Source: Sphingomonas prati (GTDB taxonomy: Bacteria; Pseudomonadota; Alphaproteobacteria; Sphingomonadales; Sphingomonadaceae). From it: a stretch of DNA of 64,000 bases. Position numbers and translations under genes: made by a program. This document shows positions 8,017-16,772 of the stretch, piece after piece (within the stretch, counting starts at the first letter, position 1; each line of letters begins with the position of its first letter). The DNA lies in NCBI RefSeq assembly GCF_014643515.1, contig NZ_BMJP01000001.1, positions 62,001 to 126,000 on the forward strand, given 5' to 3'. A model generated the notes under the pieces. It was not told the DNA's origin. It searched no databases and saw only the letters and a list, made by a program, of their open reading frames with translations.

Positions 8017-9489
8017 TCAGGCACCGACGCCGCGTTCGTGCGCCCAGACGATGGCGGCGCTGCGGCGGTTGACGCCGATCTTGGCATAGAGCCGCGCGAC
8101 ATGGTTGCGCACCGTGTTCCGCGATAGGCCGAGCTTGTCGGCGATCGCGGCGTCGTCGAGATCCTGACAGATCAAATCGAGCACTTCGCGCTCGCGCTTG
8201 CTGAGGTCGGTCGGCGGGGCGGCAGCGGCGGTGCCGCGCGGGTTCCGCAGCGTGGCGAGCTTGTCCATGATCGATCGGCTCAGCCAGTTGGCGTCCTTCA
8301 TCACCGCCTCGATCGCTTCGACCAGTTCGAGTTCGCCGCGGCGGCGGGTGGATATGTCCTGATAGAGCCACAGCACGCAGGGCGCGCCGTCGACGCTGAT
8401 CCGCTCGGCGGAGACGAGGCAGTCCGCCGTCGCGCCGTTGCGGTGAAGTAGCCGGACGTCGTGCGCACGGAAGCCGCCATGGTCGCGGATACCCTGTTCC
8501 AGCGTGCGGCGTTGCGCGGCGTCGTTCCAGAGGTGGAGATCATCGGCGACGCGGCCGATGACGGACGGCGCGTCGTAGCCGGTGAGCGCGGTAAAGGCGG
8601 TGTTGACCTGCGTGATGCGGTTGTCGTCGCCCTGCGTCACGACCATCGCAACGGGGGCCATTTCGAAGACCGAGACAAAGTGCCGTTCGCTGGCCTGGAG
8701 GGCGCGTTCGGCCTGCCGGCGTGGTTCCAGATCGGCGAAGGTGAAGAGCAGGCAGTCCTCGTTCGCGACCTCGATCGGTTGGCCGGCGAGGACGACGAGC
8801 GTGCGATCGCCGCCGGCGAGCGGGAGCTCGGCCTCGAGCTGTGGCACGGTGCGACCATTCGCCACGCGGTCCTTCACATAGGCCTTGCGATCGACCTGAT
8901 CGAGGAAGTCGAAATCGAACAGCGTCTTGCCGACGATCTGGTCGCGGTCATAGCCGGACAGGTCAAGGAAACCCTGGTTGACCAGGACGTAGCGCTGGTC
9001 GGCGACGCGGATGATGAGTGCGGGGGCGGGGTTGGCGTGGAACATCGCCTCGAACCGGTCCTCCGCATCGAACCGTTCGGTGACGTCGTTGATGACGAGG
9101 CCGAGACAGTCGGGTTCGCCGCCGTCCTGGTCCATGACGATGTCGCGGACCTGGTGGACCCAGCGTGGCTCGTCCGCGCCGACGGGGGACACCTCGACGA
9201 TCAGGTCGGGGAAGCTTTCACCGGCGAGCAGGCGGGTGAGCGGATAGTCGCGGCGGTGGAGGTTGTGATGGTCGCGGTAGCGCAGCGCGAAGCGGGTGGC
9301 GTAGTCGTCGACCGTCGCGCCGAGATCGGCGAGTTCCTTCACGCCGTGCATGCGGAGTGCGGCAGGGTTGGCGCTCAGGATCGTGCCGGTCGGGTCCATC
9401 AGGATGACGCCCTCCAGCAGGCCGGTCATCAACTGCTCCAGATGGTGAAGCGTGAGCGCGTGGAGCGGCTTTGGCTGGGACTTGGTCAT
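8017..9489 (-). CDS. Multi-PAS LuxR-type transcription regulator
   Basis: A 490-residue regulator starting at ATG 9489; a TTG at 9498 is an unlikely alternative. Three PAS-like sensor segments occupy roughly residues 12-130, 135-255 and 265-385; one contains the typical D-L-S-G-Y-D-R-D-Q-I-V-G-K-T run. A helical linker leads to a C-terminal LuxR/FixJ-type helix-turn-helix (about 425-485) with L-S-K-R-E-R-E-V-L and N-T-V-R-N-H-V. There is no receiver domain, so it probably senses a ligand, redox state or light directly through PAS. It is transcribed toward the GGDEF-EAL gene with a 123-base gap. The PAS cofactor cannot be assigned. Confidence 0.88.
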   Translation of the reverse strand: MTKSQPKPLHALTLHHLEQLMTGLLEGVILMDPTGTILSANPAALRMHGVKELADLGATVDDYATRFALRYRDHHNLHRRDYPLTRLLAGESFPDLIVEVSPVGADEPRWVHQVRDIVMDQDGGEPDCLGLVINDVTERFDAEDRFEAMFHANPAPALIIRVADQRYVLVNQGFLDLSGYDRDQIVGKTLFDFDFLDQVDRKAYVKDRVANGRTVPQLEAELPLAGGDRTLVVLAGQPIEVANEDCLLFTFADLEPRRQAERALQASERHFVSVFEMAPVAMVVTQGDDNRITQVNTAFTALTGYDAPSVIGRVADDLHLWNDAAQRRTLEQGIRDHGGFRAHDVRLLHRNGATADCLVSAERISVDGAPCVLWLYQDISTRRRGELELVEAIEAVMKDANWLSRSIMDKLATLRNPRGTAAAAPPTDLSKREREVLDLICQDLDDAAIADKLGLSRNTVRNHVARLYAKIGVNRRSAAIVWAHERGVGA

Positions 9490-9599
9490 GGAGACCAAGC
9501 GCGGGACGGGGGGCGGGGTTCCGTACCCCAGCGGGGCGGATGCACCAATCGAGTTGGTGTCTCTGTACTAACCCCCAAATTCCGCTCGTCGAACGAAAC

Positions 9600-9625
9600 T
9601 GAACTTCCCGGCGTCACGGTCTGTT
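9600..9625 (+). promoter_or_regulatory. Possible EcfG-type general stress promoter
   Basis: TGAAC (9600-9604), 17 bases, then TGTT (9622-9625) lie 38 bases before the start of the GlsB-like gene. The alphaproteobacterial general-stress sigma factor EcfG prefers GGAAC-N16/17-CGTT, so this site differs at two positions. The function of the gene makes it plausible, but the match is imperfect. Confidence 0.3.
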
Positions 9626-9662
9626 GATGCTGCTGTACCAATACCCAAACAGGAGCAATACC

Positions 9663-9932
9663 ATGAACCTCATCATCCTTCTCATCGTCGGCGGCATCAT
9701 CGGCTGGGTCGCCAGCATGATCATGCGGACCGATGGCCAGCAGGGCATCTTCCTCAACATCGTCGTCGGGATCGTCGGCGCGGTGCTCGCCGGCTTCATC
9801 ATCACGCCGTTCTTCGGCGGTGCATCGATCATGGACGGCGCGCTGAACATCCAGTCGATCCTGATCTCGCTGGTCGGTGCGATCATCCTGCTGGCGATCG
9901 TCAACATGTTCCGTCGCGGTTCGGTCCGCTGA
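9663..9932 (+). CDS. GlsB/YeaQ/YmgE-family stress membrane protein
   Basis: An 89-residue, very hydrophobic protein with three membrane segments (about residues 2-20, 28-50 and 62-82) and small Gly-rich turns. The N-terminus M-N-L-I-I-L-L-I-V-G-G-I-I-G-W is typical of the transglycosylase-associated (GlsB/YeaQ/YmgE) family, whose members are induced by general or acid stress; the molecular role is not established. ATG 9663 was chosen over 9624 because AGGAG sits just before it and the family begins there. A strong hairpin follows the gene at 9940-9966. Confidence 0.85.
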   Translation: MNLIILLIVGGIIGWVASMIMRTDGQQGIFLNIVVGIVGAVLAGFIITPFFGGASIMDGALNIQSILISLVGAIILLAIVNMFRRGSVR

Positions 9933-9939
9933 TCGGACG

Positions 9940-9966
9940 GGGACCGCGCCCTGGCGGCGCGGTCCC
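9940..9966. terminator. Hairpin between convergent genes
   Basis: A perfect 11-base-pair stem (9940-9950 with 9956-9966) and a five-base loop lie between the convergent GlsB-like gene and the hydrolase gene. The hairpin touches the hydrolase's stop codon. There is no T-run on either side, so it may work bidirectionally, or only protect 3' ends. Confidence 0.5.
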
Positions 9967-10799
9967 TAGAGCGTGATCGACAGCAGCCAGCCGAGCACCA
10001 CGCGTTGCAACGCGAGACGGTGATCCGAGTAGCTGTGATCGGTCTTAAGATGCGATCGGGACATGGTCCCGGTCGCATTTTTCATGGCGGAGGCGAGGGC
10101 GTCGCTGCCGGGGGTGAAGCCGTCGTCCGATGTGCAGAGCAGGAGCGGGCGGTCTGCGAGTGCGGGGGCGTAGTTTCGCAGGTGGAGATCGTCCGAGTGC
10201 GAGGCGGCTTCCGCTGCAAGGGCTTCGGGCGACGTACGTGCGAGGATTTGCAGTCCTCTGCTTGTGCCGACATTCTCGTCGACGACTTCGACCGCTTTCT
10301 CCTTCGGCAGTTCGCCGAACGCGCTGCCGAGGTCGGCGGCGGAGATCAGCGCGACGGCGCGGACGGTCGGGCGGTTGGCGGCGACGTGTGCGGCGATGAA
10401 GCCGCCCATGCTGTGGCCGATGACGACCAGCGCGTTCGGGTCGATGTGCAGGGCGGTCGCGTCGCGGAGCCAGTCGTGGACGGTCAGCGCATCGGCGATG
10501 CAGTTGGCGAACGAGAAGGCGCCGGGGCTGCCCCACGATCCGCGATAGTGGAAGGTCAGGACGTTCCAGCCGGCGCGGCGGAGCGACTGGGCGAGATCGA
10601 CATTCTGTTCGTTGCCCGGCAGCCCGTGGAGCAGCAGGACCGTGGAATGTGGGCCACGGCCGGCGGCGGTGTAGAAGAGCGCGTTGAGCGTTTCGCCGCC
10701 GCTCGCGATCGCCTGCGCCAGCGTTTCGGCGGGGAAGTCCGCGTCCTGCTGCGGATCCTGCGTCAGGGCGCGTTCGACCGCGGCGGCGACGGCGTCCAT
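9966..10799 (-). CDS. Alpha/beta hydrolase
   Basis: A 277-residue soluble serine hydrolase. The nucleophile elbow is G-H-S-M-G-G; the oxyanion-side motif is L-L-L-H-G-L-P-G-N; a C-terminal T-D-H-S-Y-S-D-H provides the catalytic His, and an Asp is present between them. No signal peptide is seen, so it should act in the cytosol on an ester, thioester or amide. Its ATG overlaps the stop of the upstream dehydrogenase gene by one base (TGATG), so the two are translationally coupled and probably act in one pathway. The substrate is unknown. Confidence 0.85.
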   Translation of the reverse strand: MDAVAAAVERALTQDPQQDADFPAETLAQAIASGGETLNALFYTAAGRGPHSTVLLLHGLPGNEQNVDLAQSLRRAGWNVLTFHYRGSWGSPGAFSFANCIADALTVHDWLRDATALHIDPNALVVIGHSMGGFIAAHVAANRPTVRAVALISAADLGSAFGELPKEKAVEVVDENVGTSRGLQILARTSPEALAAEAASHSDDLHLRNYAPALADRPLLLCTSDDGFTPGSDALASAMKNATGTMSRSHLKTDHSYSDHRLALQRVVLGWLLSITL

Positions 10800-11725
10800 C
10801 AGTCGATCCCGGCGAGCGTTTCGCGCAGCGTGTCGGCCGAGGCGAGGAGCGCGGTGCGTTCGTCCGCGGACAGGTCCGGCGTCAGGACGCGCAGCACGCC
10901 GGTTGCACCGATCAGGCAGGGGAGGCTGAGATAGACGTCGTCGATGCCGTACTGGCCGGTCACTCGGGTTCCAACCGGGAGCACGACGCGTTCGTCGCGC
11001 TGGACCGCTTCGCAGATCCGCACGATGGCGCTGGCGACGCCGAACGATGTGTAGCCCTTGCCGTGGTTGATCGCATAGCCGGCGCGCATCACGTCGTGGG
11101 CGATCGCGGCCCGGTCGAACGTTTGTTTGCCCAGATACGCGTCGAGCGTGAGGCCGCCGATCCGGACGGTGGAATAGGCCACGACCTCGCTGTCGCCATG
11201 TTCGCCGAGGACCATCGCATCGACCGCGCCGGGGGCGACCCCGAGCTGTTGTGCGATGCGCTTGCGGAAGCGGTTGCTGTCGAGCAGCGTGCCGGTGCCG
11301 ATCACCCGTTCGGGCGGCAGGTCGGATGCGGCTTGCGCGACCTGCGTCATGGCGTCGACCGGGTTGGACGACACGACGAGCACGCCGTCGAACCCGGCGC
11401 CCATCGCGTCGGCGATGCAGGCGCGGACGATCGCGGCGCTCTTCGTGGCGATCGAGGTGCGGGTTTCGTCGCCGTGCGTGGCGGCGCCGGCGGTGAGGAC
11501 GAGGATGTCGGCGGACCGCGCATCGGCATAGTCGCCGGCCCAGATACGCGCGGGGCGGGCGATGGCGTTGGCGTCCGCGATGTCTGTCGCCTCCGCCACC
11601 GCACGGTCCGCGTCCTTGTCGATGATCACGATCTCGGAGAACAGGCCGCGAAGCATCAGCGCGTAGGCGGCGGTGGCGCCGACATTGCCGGCACCGACGA
11701 TGGCGACGCGGGACGAAACGGACAT
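10799..11725 (-). CDS. L-lactate/malate dehydrogenase family enzyme
   Basis: A 308-residue NAD-dependent 2-hydroxyacid dehydrogenase. The N-terminal Rossmann motif is G-A-G-N-V-G-A-T; other landmarks are S-S-N-P-V-D, the D-S-N-R-F-R pair that holds catalytic Asp and Arg, and the catalytic His in G-E-H-G-D-S-E. Length and motifs fit L-lactate dehydrogenase. In the specificity loop the sequence is A-G-A-A-T-H-G-D-E-T-R: the residue that is Gln in lactate and Arg in malate dehydrogenases appears to be Thr. The natural substrate may therefore be another 2-keto acid. It is the first gene of a two-gene operon with the alpha/beta hydrolase and diverges from the AmpG-like permease. Confidence 0.82.
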   Translation of the reverse strand: MSVSSRVAIVGAGNVGATAAYALMLRGLFSEIVIIDKDADRAVAEATDIADANAIARPARIWAGDYADARSADILVLTAGAATHGDETRTSIATKSAAIVRACIADAMGAGFDGVLVVSSNPVDAMTQVAQAASDLPPERVIGTGTLLDSNRFRKRIAQQLGVAPGAVDAMVLGEHGDSEVVAYSTVRIGGLTLDAYLGKQTFDRAAIAHDVMRAGYAINHGKGYTSFGVASAIVRICEAVQRDERVVLPVGTRVTGQYGIDDVYLSLPCLIGATGVLRVLTPDLSADERTALLASADTLRETLAGID

Positions 11726-11861
11726 GCGATGATCCTTGGGTTTTGCGGGCGGCGCGAACTGATGGGCCCCGCTTATGGTGCCGAACGACTACAGGCGAAC
11801 AATCGGCATGTGACGAAGGTTCATGCCGCCGTGTGGGTCGAGTGGTTCCGCGGCCGGCATG

Positions 11862-11889
11862 CCGCGGTGTTATCCGGGCATAACCGCGG
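11862..11889. promoter_or_regulatory. Palindrome upstream of the AmpG-like gene
   Basis: CCGCGG-T, then GTTAT, six bases, ATAAC and CCGCGG form an imperfect 28-base inverted repeat about 70 bases before the permease start. The inner GTTAT-N6-ATAAC half-sites fit the T-N11-A pattern favoured by LysR-type regulators, and a LysR gene lies in the same cluster. Binding is inferred. Confidence 0.35.
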
Positions 11890-11956
11890 GTGATCGGTCG
11901 CTTGACTGGCGGGCGGGATGCCCCGACGCTCGAGGATTGCGATGTGCGGAGCCGCC

Positions 11957-13459
11957 ATGACCGATCTTGCCGCGACCGCGGTTCATTCCGACGATATCGC
12001 GAAGCCCGCGACCGACCGGCGCGGCATGTTGCTGTACGGCCTGCTCGGGTTCGCCGCGGGCTTGCCGTTCTACATGTTCTCGACCGTGCTGGTGCTGCGG
12101 TTGCAGGCGCACGGCGTGGCGCTGACGGTGCTGGGGTTCTTCGCCTGGGTGCAGTTGCTGCCGACGCTGAAGTTCGTGTGGGCGCCGTTGCTCGACCGGT
12201 ACGATATCCCCGGGTTCGGGCGCTACTGGGGCAAGCGGCGCGGGTGGATCATGCTGGCTCAGCTAGGCATTTTCAGCGCGATGATCGCGATGGCGGCGAC
12301 GTCGGACGATGCGAACCTGGCGGTGACGGCGTTGTTCGCGGTGCTGCTCGCATTCTGGACGACGACGCTGGAAGTGGCGGCCGATGCGTGGCGGATCGAG
12401 CTGTATCCCTCGCAGGAGCAGCAGGGGCCGATCGTCGCGGCGAACCTGTGGGGATATCGCAGCGCGATGGTCGCGGCGGGCAGCGGGGCGCTGCTGATCG
12501 CGGCAGTCGGCGGCTGGGCGCTGGCCTATCTGCTGATCGCGGCGGCGGCGTTGCTGCCTTTTCCGATCCTGGTGGCGATGCGCGCGGATGCCGACGGGAC
12601 CGGCGGGCGTGTCGCGGCGCTGACGACCGGGCTGATCGCGAGTGCGGTAATCTTGGGCGGCGCGCTCGCGGTGACCGCCGCGGTCGGCTGGGTGCTGCTG
12701 GCAATCGCGGCGCAAGCGGGGATCGACGCGGGCAGCAACGTGACGCCGTGGGTGCTGGGGATGTGCATGCTGCCATTCGTGGCGATGGCGATCGCGCTCC
12801 CGCGGATCCGGCGGTCGCGGGCGGACTCGGCGCTGCGGACGTCGACGGCGCTGGGGCCTTATGTCGATTTCTTCTGGCGCTACGGCTACGCCGCGATCCT
12901 GCTGATGGTGTTCGTGTCGCTGTACCGGATGGGCGACGTGCTGGCGCTCAACCTGTCGAAGCCGATGATCAAGGAGCTGGGCTATTCGCTGACGCAGATC
13001 GGGCGGGCAGACAGCCTGGTGGCGCTGGGCGCAAGCGTGTTGGGCGTCGGGCTGGGCGGGCTGATGGCGGCGAAGCGGCCGATGGCGTGGGCGCTGGCGG
13101 TGGGCGCGGTGGTCGCGGCGATCGGCAATTTCGGGTTCGTCTGGCTGGCGCATCAGCGGGTGGATGAGGGGTTGCTGTATATCGCGACCGCGGCGGACCA
13201 GTTCGGCAACGGGTTCGCCGGGGCGGTGTTCGTCGTCTATTTCTCGCTGCTAGTGAACCCGCGCTATCCGGGGGCGCAATATGCATTCCTGACCGGTTTT
13301 GCCTTTCTGTTGCCGCGCCTTCTGGCCGGGGCGGGCGGCGCGATGGTGGGATCCATCGGCTATGACGGCTTCTTCCTGCTGTCGGGCGTGGTGAGCCTGG
13401 CGGCAATCCTGTTCGTGCCCGCGCTGTCGCGTGTCAGGGCGCGGAGCGAAGAGGCATGA
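11957..13459 (+). CDS. AmpG-like muropeptide MFS permease
   Basis: A 500-residue inner-membrane transporter with about twelve membrane segments. The first loop matches the AmpG family: G-L-P-F-Y-M in helix 1, then L-K-F-V-W-A-P-L-L-D-R-Y, and K-R-R-G-W at the end of loop 2-3. AmpG carries anhydro-muropeptides into the cytosol during cell-wall recycling. ATG 11957 is preferred because GGAG sits five bases before it; ATGs at 11918 and 11942 are in frame. The stop overlaps the start of the serine hydrolase gene (ATGA), so the two are co-translated. Neighbouring PBP4, DgcN/DgcA and amino-sugar genes support a murein role. Some AmpG-like transporters in other bacteria carry other solutes, so the substrate is inferred. 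Confidence 0.8.
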   Translation: MTDLAATAVHSDDIAKPATDRRGMLLYGLLGFAAGLPFYMFSTVLVLRLQAHGVALTVLGFFAWVQLLPTLKFVWAPLLDRYDIPGFGRYWGKRRGWIMLAQLGIFSAMIAMAATSDDANLAVTALFAVLLAFWTTTLEVAADAWRIELYPSQEQQGPIVAANLWGYRSAMVAAGSGALLIAAVGGWALAYLLIAAAALLPFPILVAMRADADGTGGRVAALTTGLIASAVILGGALAVTAAVGWVLLAIAAQAGIDAGSNVTPWVLGMCMLPFVAMAIALPRIRRSRADSALRTSTALGPYVDFFWRYGYAAILLMVFVSLYRMGDVLALNLSKPMIKELGYSLTQIGRADSLVALGASVLGVGLGGLMAAKRPMAWALAVGAVVAAIGNFGFVWLAHQRVDEGLLYIATAADQFGNGFAGAVFVVYFSLLVNPRYPGAQYAFLTGFAFLLPRLLAGAGGAMVGSIGYDGFFLLSGVVSLAAILFVPALSRVRARSEEA

Positions 13460-14502
13460 TGCGCGATCTGGAAGCGGTAGCCGATGCGGCGTTCGGGGCG
13501 GCCGCGGCGCATGTCGCGGACGGGCGGATCCCCGGTGCGGTGCTGGGGATCGTCACGGCGGACGGCGCGCGGGCGGTGCGCGTGGCCGGACTGGCGCAGC
13601 GCCTGCCGGTGCCGGAGCCGCTGACCGCGGACCACTGGTTCGACCTGGCGTCGGTGAGCAAGGTGATCGCGACGACGACGTTCGTGCTGCGGCTGGCAGA
13701 GGAGGGGCGGATCGACCTCGATCAGCCGCTGACCGACGCAATCCCGGATTTGCGACAATATGACGTGGGGGGGGCGGCGGAGCGGCGGCTGACGTTCCGC
13801 GACTGCCTGGTCCACCGGACGTTCCTGCCCGCGGTCGAGCCGATCTATACCTATGGTGACGATCCGGCACGGCTGCGCGCGTTCGTGCTGCAGCGGGAGT
13901 GGCGGCATGGGCCGCCAGTCTATTCGGATATCAACTTCATTCTGCTCGGGATCGCGGTCGAGCGGTTGACCGGCGCGGGCTTGGATGCGTTGCCGCTGGG
14001 CGACGGGCTGAGCTGGGGGCCGCCGCCTGGACCGGCGGTCGCGACTGAGTTTTGCCAGTGGCGCGGGCGCGTGCTGTCGGGCGAGGTGCATGACGAGAAT
14101 TGCGCCGCGATGGGCGGGCGGACCGGGCATGCCGGGCTGTTCGGGACGGTCGACGGAGTGCTGGGCTACGCGCAGGGGCTGCTCGACGGGAGCGGGGCGA
14201 CGCCAAAGATGCTGGCGGCGATCCGGACGCCGGTCGAGGGGCACCGGACCGCCGGGTGGGAGATCCGCTATCCGGGCTGGTCCGGGGGCCAGGCGTGCTC
14301 GGCGACGACGATCGGGCATACCGGGTTTACGGGCACGGGATTGTGGGTGGATTTCGATCGGGGGGTGGCTTGGACGCTGCTGACCAACCGGGTGCACCCG
14401 ACCCGGCATTTCGATAGCGGCATCTTCACGCTGCGACCGGCGACCGGGGACGCGCTGGTGGCTGCTCTGGGATCGGGCCTAGTGGGCGGCGGCGAGGGCT
14501 AG
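13456..14502 (+). CDS. Class C beta-lactamase-like serine hydrolase
   Basis: A 348-residue member of the beta-lactamase/DD-peptidase superfamily. The catalytic triad motifs are S-V-S-K (SxxK), Y-S-D-I-N (YxN-like) and H-T-G in H-T-G-F-T-G. There is no signal peptide, so it should be cytosolic, unlike true AmpC. Its start overlaps the stop of the AmpG-like permease, which suggests that it hydrolyses imported muropeptides or D-amino-acid peptides. It ends inside the 3' end of the convergent dacB-like gene; the two reading frames share 24 bases (14479-14502). The substrate is unknown; esterase activity is an alternative. Confidence 0.82.
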   Translation: MMRDLEAVADAAFGAAAAHVADGRIPGAVLGIVTADGARAVRVAGLAQRLPVPEPLTADHWFDLASVSKVIATTTFVLRLAEEGRIDLDQPLTDAIPDLRQYDVGGAAERRLTFRDCLVHRTFLPAVEPIYTYGDDPARLRAFVLQREWRHGPPVYSDINFILLGIAVERLTGAGLDALPLGDGLSWGPPPGPAVATEFCQWRGRVLSGEVHDENCAAMGGRTGHAGLFGTVDGVLGYAQGLLDGSGATPKMLAAIRTPVEGHRTAGWEIRYPGWSGGQACSATTIGHTGFTGTGLWVDFDRGVAWTLLTNRVHPTRHFDSGIFTLRPATGDALVAALGSGLVGGGEG

Positions 14503-15891
14503 CAGCGCGCGGTCGATCGCGGCCGTGGCGGAGGCGTCGCTCGGCATGTCGTTGGCCAGCGCGGAGAAGGTGAGCGTTCGGCCACGGGCGGTGGTGAGGA
14601 AGCCGGAGAGCGCGCTTGCGGCGTTGAGCGTACCGGTCTTGGCGAAGATCCTGCCTTCCAGCGCGGTGCCGCGGAAGCGGCGGGCGAGCGTGCCGTCGGT
14701 GCCGCCGATCGGGAGGGTGGTGCGCCAGGACGCGCCCCAGGGCTGGGTCTGCGTCCAGCGGAGGAAGCGGACCGCGGCGCGCGGGGTGAGGCGGTTATAG
14801 TTCGACATGCCCGAGCCGTCCGCGAAATCGTAGGTCCAGCGCGGGACGGCGGCGGTGTCGAGCAGCCTGACAACCGCGGCGCGGCCGTCGGCGACCGATC
14901 CGGTTCCGGTGACCGCGCCGACGCGGCGGAGCAGCAGTTCGGCGTGGAGGTTCTGGCTGACCTTATTGGTCGTGCGCAGATCGTCGGCGAGTGGCGGCGG
15001 GGTGAGGCGGGCCAGGACCGGTTGCGCGGGAGCGTGCGGGGCGGGGGCGGTCCCCCGGACCGCGGGATCGTCGCTCGGGGAGAGCGGGCGGTGGCGCGTG
15101 GCGATGGTGCCGGTGACGCGGACGCCGAGCGTGCGGAGCAGGGCTGCGAGCCGCCAGGCGGCGCGGTGGGTGGGGTCGTCGAGGCCGGCGGTGAGCGTTT
15201 CGGGTGAGCTGCCGGCGGGGATTGTGCCAGTAATGCGAAGCGTGTCGTCGCCGGGGGCGCGGGTGACCGAGAGCGCCGCGATCGTTCCGGCGGTCGTGGC
15301 GCGGTTGACGATGCGGTAATAGCCGTCGCCGGCGATCGTCGGGGCCGCGCCGGGAGTGGCGGGGGCGATGGTGACGGTCATGACATTGTCGTCGATGTTG
15401 AGCGCGGAGACAGCGGTGCCGGAGCGGGAGGGCATGTTGTTCCAGCTCATGCCGAGTGGCCAGCGTTCGTCGGGAAACGCGCTGTCGTCACCGATCACGT
15501 CGTGGACCGTGCGGGTCTTCGCGGCGACCGCGCGGGCGAGGTCGATCAGGCAGTCGGTGACGCAGTCTGCCGCGCTCGACAGGCGGGCGTCGCCGTGGCC
15601 GGTCAACACGACGTCCTGGCCCTCCAGCCGGACGGTCGCGCCGCCGGTGGCGTCCGGGCCTTGCGTATCGAGCAGCGCGAAAGCGGCGGCGGTGGTGAAC
15701 ATCTTGGTATTGGAGGCGGGGACGAAGCGGTCGTCGGGGCGGATCGTGACGATCTCGCGACCCGTGTCGTCGGCCACGACAAGACCGATGCGCGTGCCGG
15801 GGCCGGCGGTGGCGAGCGCTTGCGCGACCGGATCGGGCGGGCTGGCGGCGACAAGCAGCAGCGGAGCGAGCGCGAGGAGGAGGCGCATCAT
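14479..15891 (-). CDS. dacB: PBP4-type D-alanyl-D-alanine carboxypeptidase/endopeptidase
   Basis: A 470-residue penicillin-binding protein of the PBP4 (S13) family. It starts M-M-R-L-L-L-A-L-A-P with a short export signal ending near A-A-S-P. The active-site Ser and Lys are in S-N-T-K, the second motif is in D-G-S-G-M-S-N-Y-N and the third is K-T-G-T-L. It should act in the periplasm, removing terminal D-Ala or cutting cross-links of peptidoglycan. It is the last gene of the minus-strand operon that starts at dgcN; its ATG overlaps the LysR gene's TGA. That placement ties murein trimming to D-amino-acid use. Confidence 0.88.
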   Translation of the reverse strand: MMRLLLALAPLLLVAASPPDPVAQALATAGPGTRIGLVVADDTGREIVTIRPDDRFVPASNTKMFTTAAAFALLDTQGPDATGGATVRLEGQDVVLTGHGDARLSSAADCVTDCLIDLARAVAAKTRTVHDVIGDDSAFPDERWPLGMSWNNMPSRSGTAVSALNIDDNVMTVTIAPATPGAAPTIAGDGYYRIVNRATTAGTIAALSVTRAPGDDTLRITGTIPAGSSPETLTAGLDDPTHRAAWRLAALLRTLGVRVTGTIATRHRPLSPSDDPAVRGTAPAPHAPAQPVLARLTPPPLADDLRTTNKVSQNLHAELLLRRVGAVTGTGSVADGRAAVVRLLDTAAVPRWTYDFADGSGMSNYNRLTPRAAVRFLRWTQTQPWGASWRTTLPIGGTDGTLARRFRGTALEGRIFAKTGTLNAASALSGFLTTARGRTLTFSALANDMPSDASATAAIDRALLALAAAH

Positions 15892-16772
15892 GGGGCCTCG
15901 ATCACGTCGCTGAGCAGCGCGAGGAACTCGCTGGCGAGCGCACTGGGTGGGCGGTCGAGCAGGTGCATGGCGTGGACGTCGAAGGTGAGCGGGGGTTTCA
16001 GCGAGCGAACCGCGAGGCCGGGGGCGATCGACGCATCGGCGGTGAAGCTGTCGACGACGGTCAGGCCGACGCCAGCGCGGACCAAGGCGGCGGCGATGTA
16101 GAAGGTGCGCGCCGACGCGACCTCGTCCAGGTCGAGCGCCAGCCGTTCGAGTTCGGTGCTGAACAGCTGGCCAATCGGGCCGCTGGCGGCGAGCGTGATG
16201 AATGGCCGGCCGACGAGTTGCGCCAGTTCGAGCCGGGGTGGGGCGTCGGGCATGTCCTCCTCGCGGTAGAGTACGACCAGTTCGCCCTCGCCCAGCCAGA
16301 CCTGGCCGAGCGGGGCACCGCGTGGAACCTCGGCTGCGATCGCGATGTCGGTTTCGCGTTCGTAGAGCTTGCGGAGGAGGTCGTCGTGATGGACGGTCTG
16401 GAGATCGAACCGGACATCGGGGCGGATCTTCAGGAAGCGTGACACCGCGGTCGGCAGCGCGCCGAGTGCGAGGCTGGGGAGTGCGGAGATGCGGAGCGTG
16501 GTGCCCGCACCGGCGCGCAGGTTGCGGCCCGCCTCGCGCAGTGCGCGCACCCGTTCCTGGATGTTGGCGACGTCGCCGAACAATGCGTGCGCGTCTTCCG
16601 TGGGCACGAGCCGGCTGTTGGTGCGCTGGAACAGTTCGAAGCCGAGGAGGGTCTCGGCATGGCGCAGCGTCTTCGACACCGATGGCTGCGAGATGTGGAG
16701 CGCGCGGGCGGCGGCGCTGACCGATCCGTTGACGTAGACCGCGTGGAAGATTTCGATGTGGCGCAGATTCAT
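15888..16772 (-). CDS. LysR-family transcription regulator
   Basis: A 294-residue LysR-type regulator. The N-terminal winged helix-turn-helix (about residues 1-60) begins M-N-L-R-H-I-E-I-F and contains S-Q-P-S-V-S-K-T-L. The remainder is the two-lobed effector-binding domain. Its ATG overlaps the symporter's stop (ATGA), so it is made from the same transcript as the genes it probably controls. LysR proteins usually bind T-N11-A palindromes; two nearly identical 19-base sites stand before dgcN (20082) and before the acylase gene (24145). D-glutamate or N-acetylglutamate are likely effectors, by inference from gene content only. Confidence 0.9.
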   Translation of the reverse strand: MNLRHIEIFHAVYVNGSVSAAARALHISQPSVSKTLRHAETLLGFELFQRTNSRLVPTEDAHALFGDVANIQERVRALREAGRNLRAGAGTTLRISALPSLALGALPTAVSRFLKIRPDVRFDLQTVHHDDLLRKLYERETDIAIAAEVPRGAPLGQVWLGEGELVVLYREEDMPDAPPRLELAQLVGRPFITLAASGPIGQLFSTELERLALDLDEVASARTFYIAAALVRAGVGLTVVDSFTADASIAPGLAVRSLKPPLTFDVHAMHLLDRPPSALASEFLALLSDVIEAP

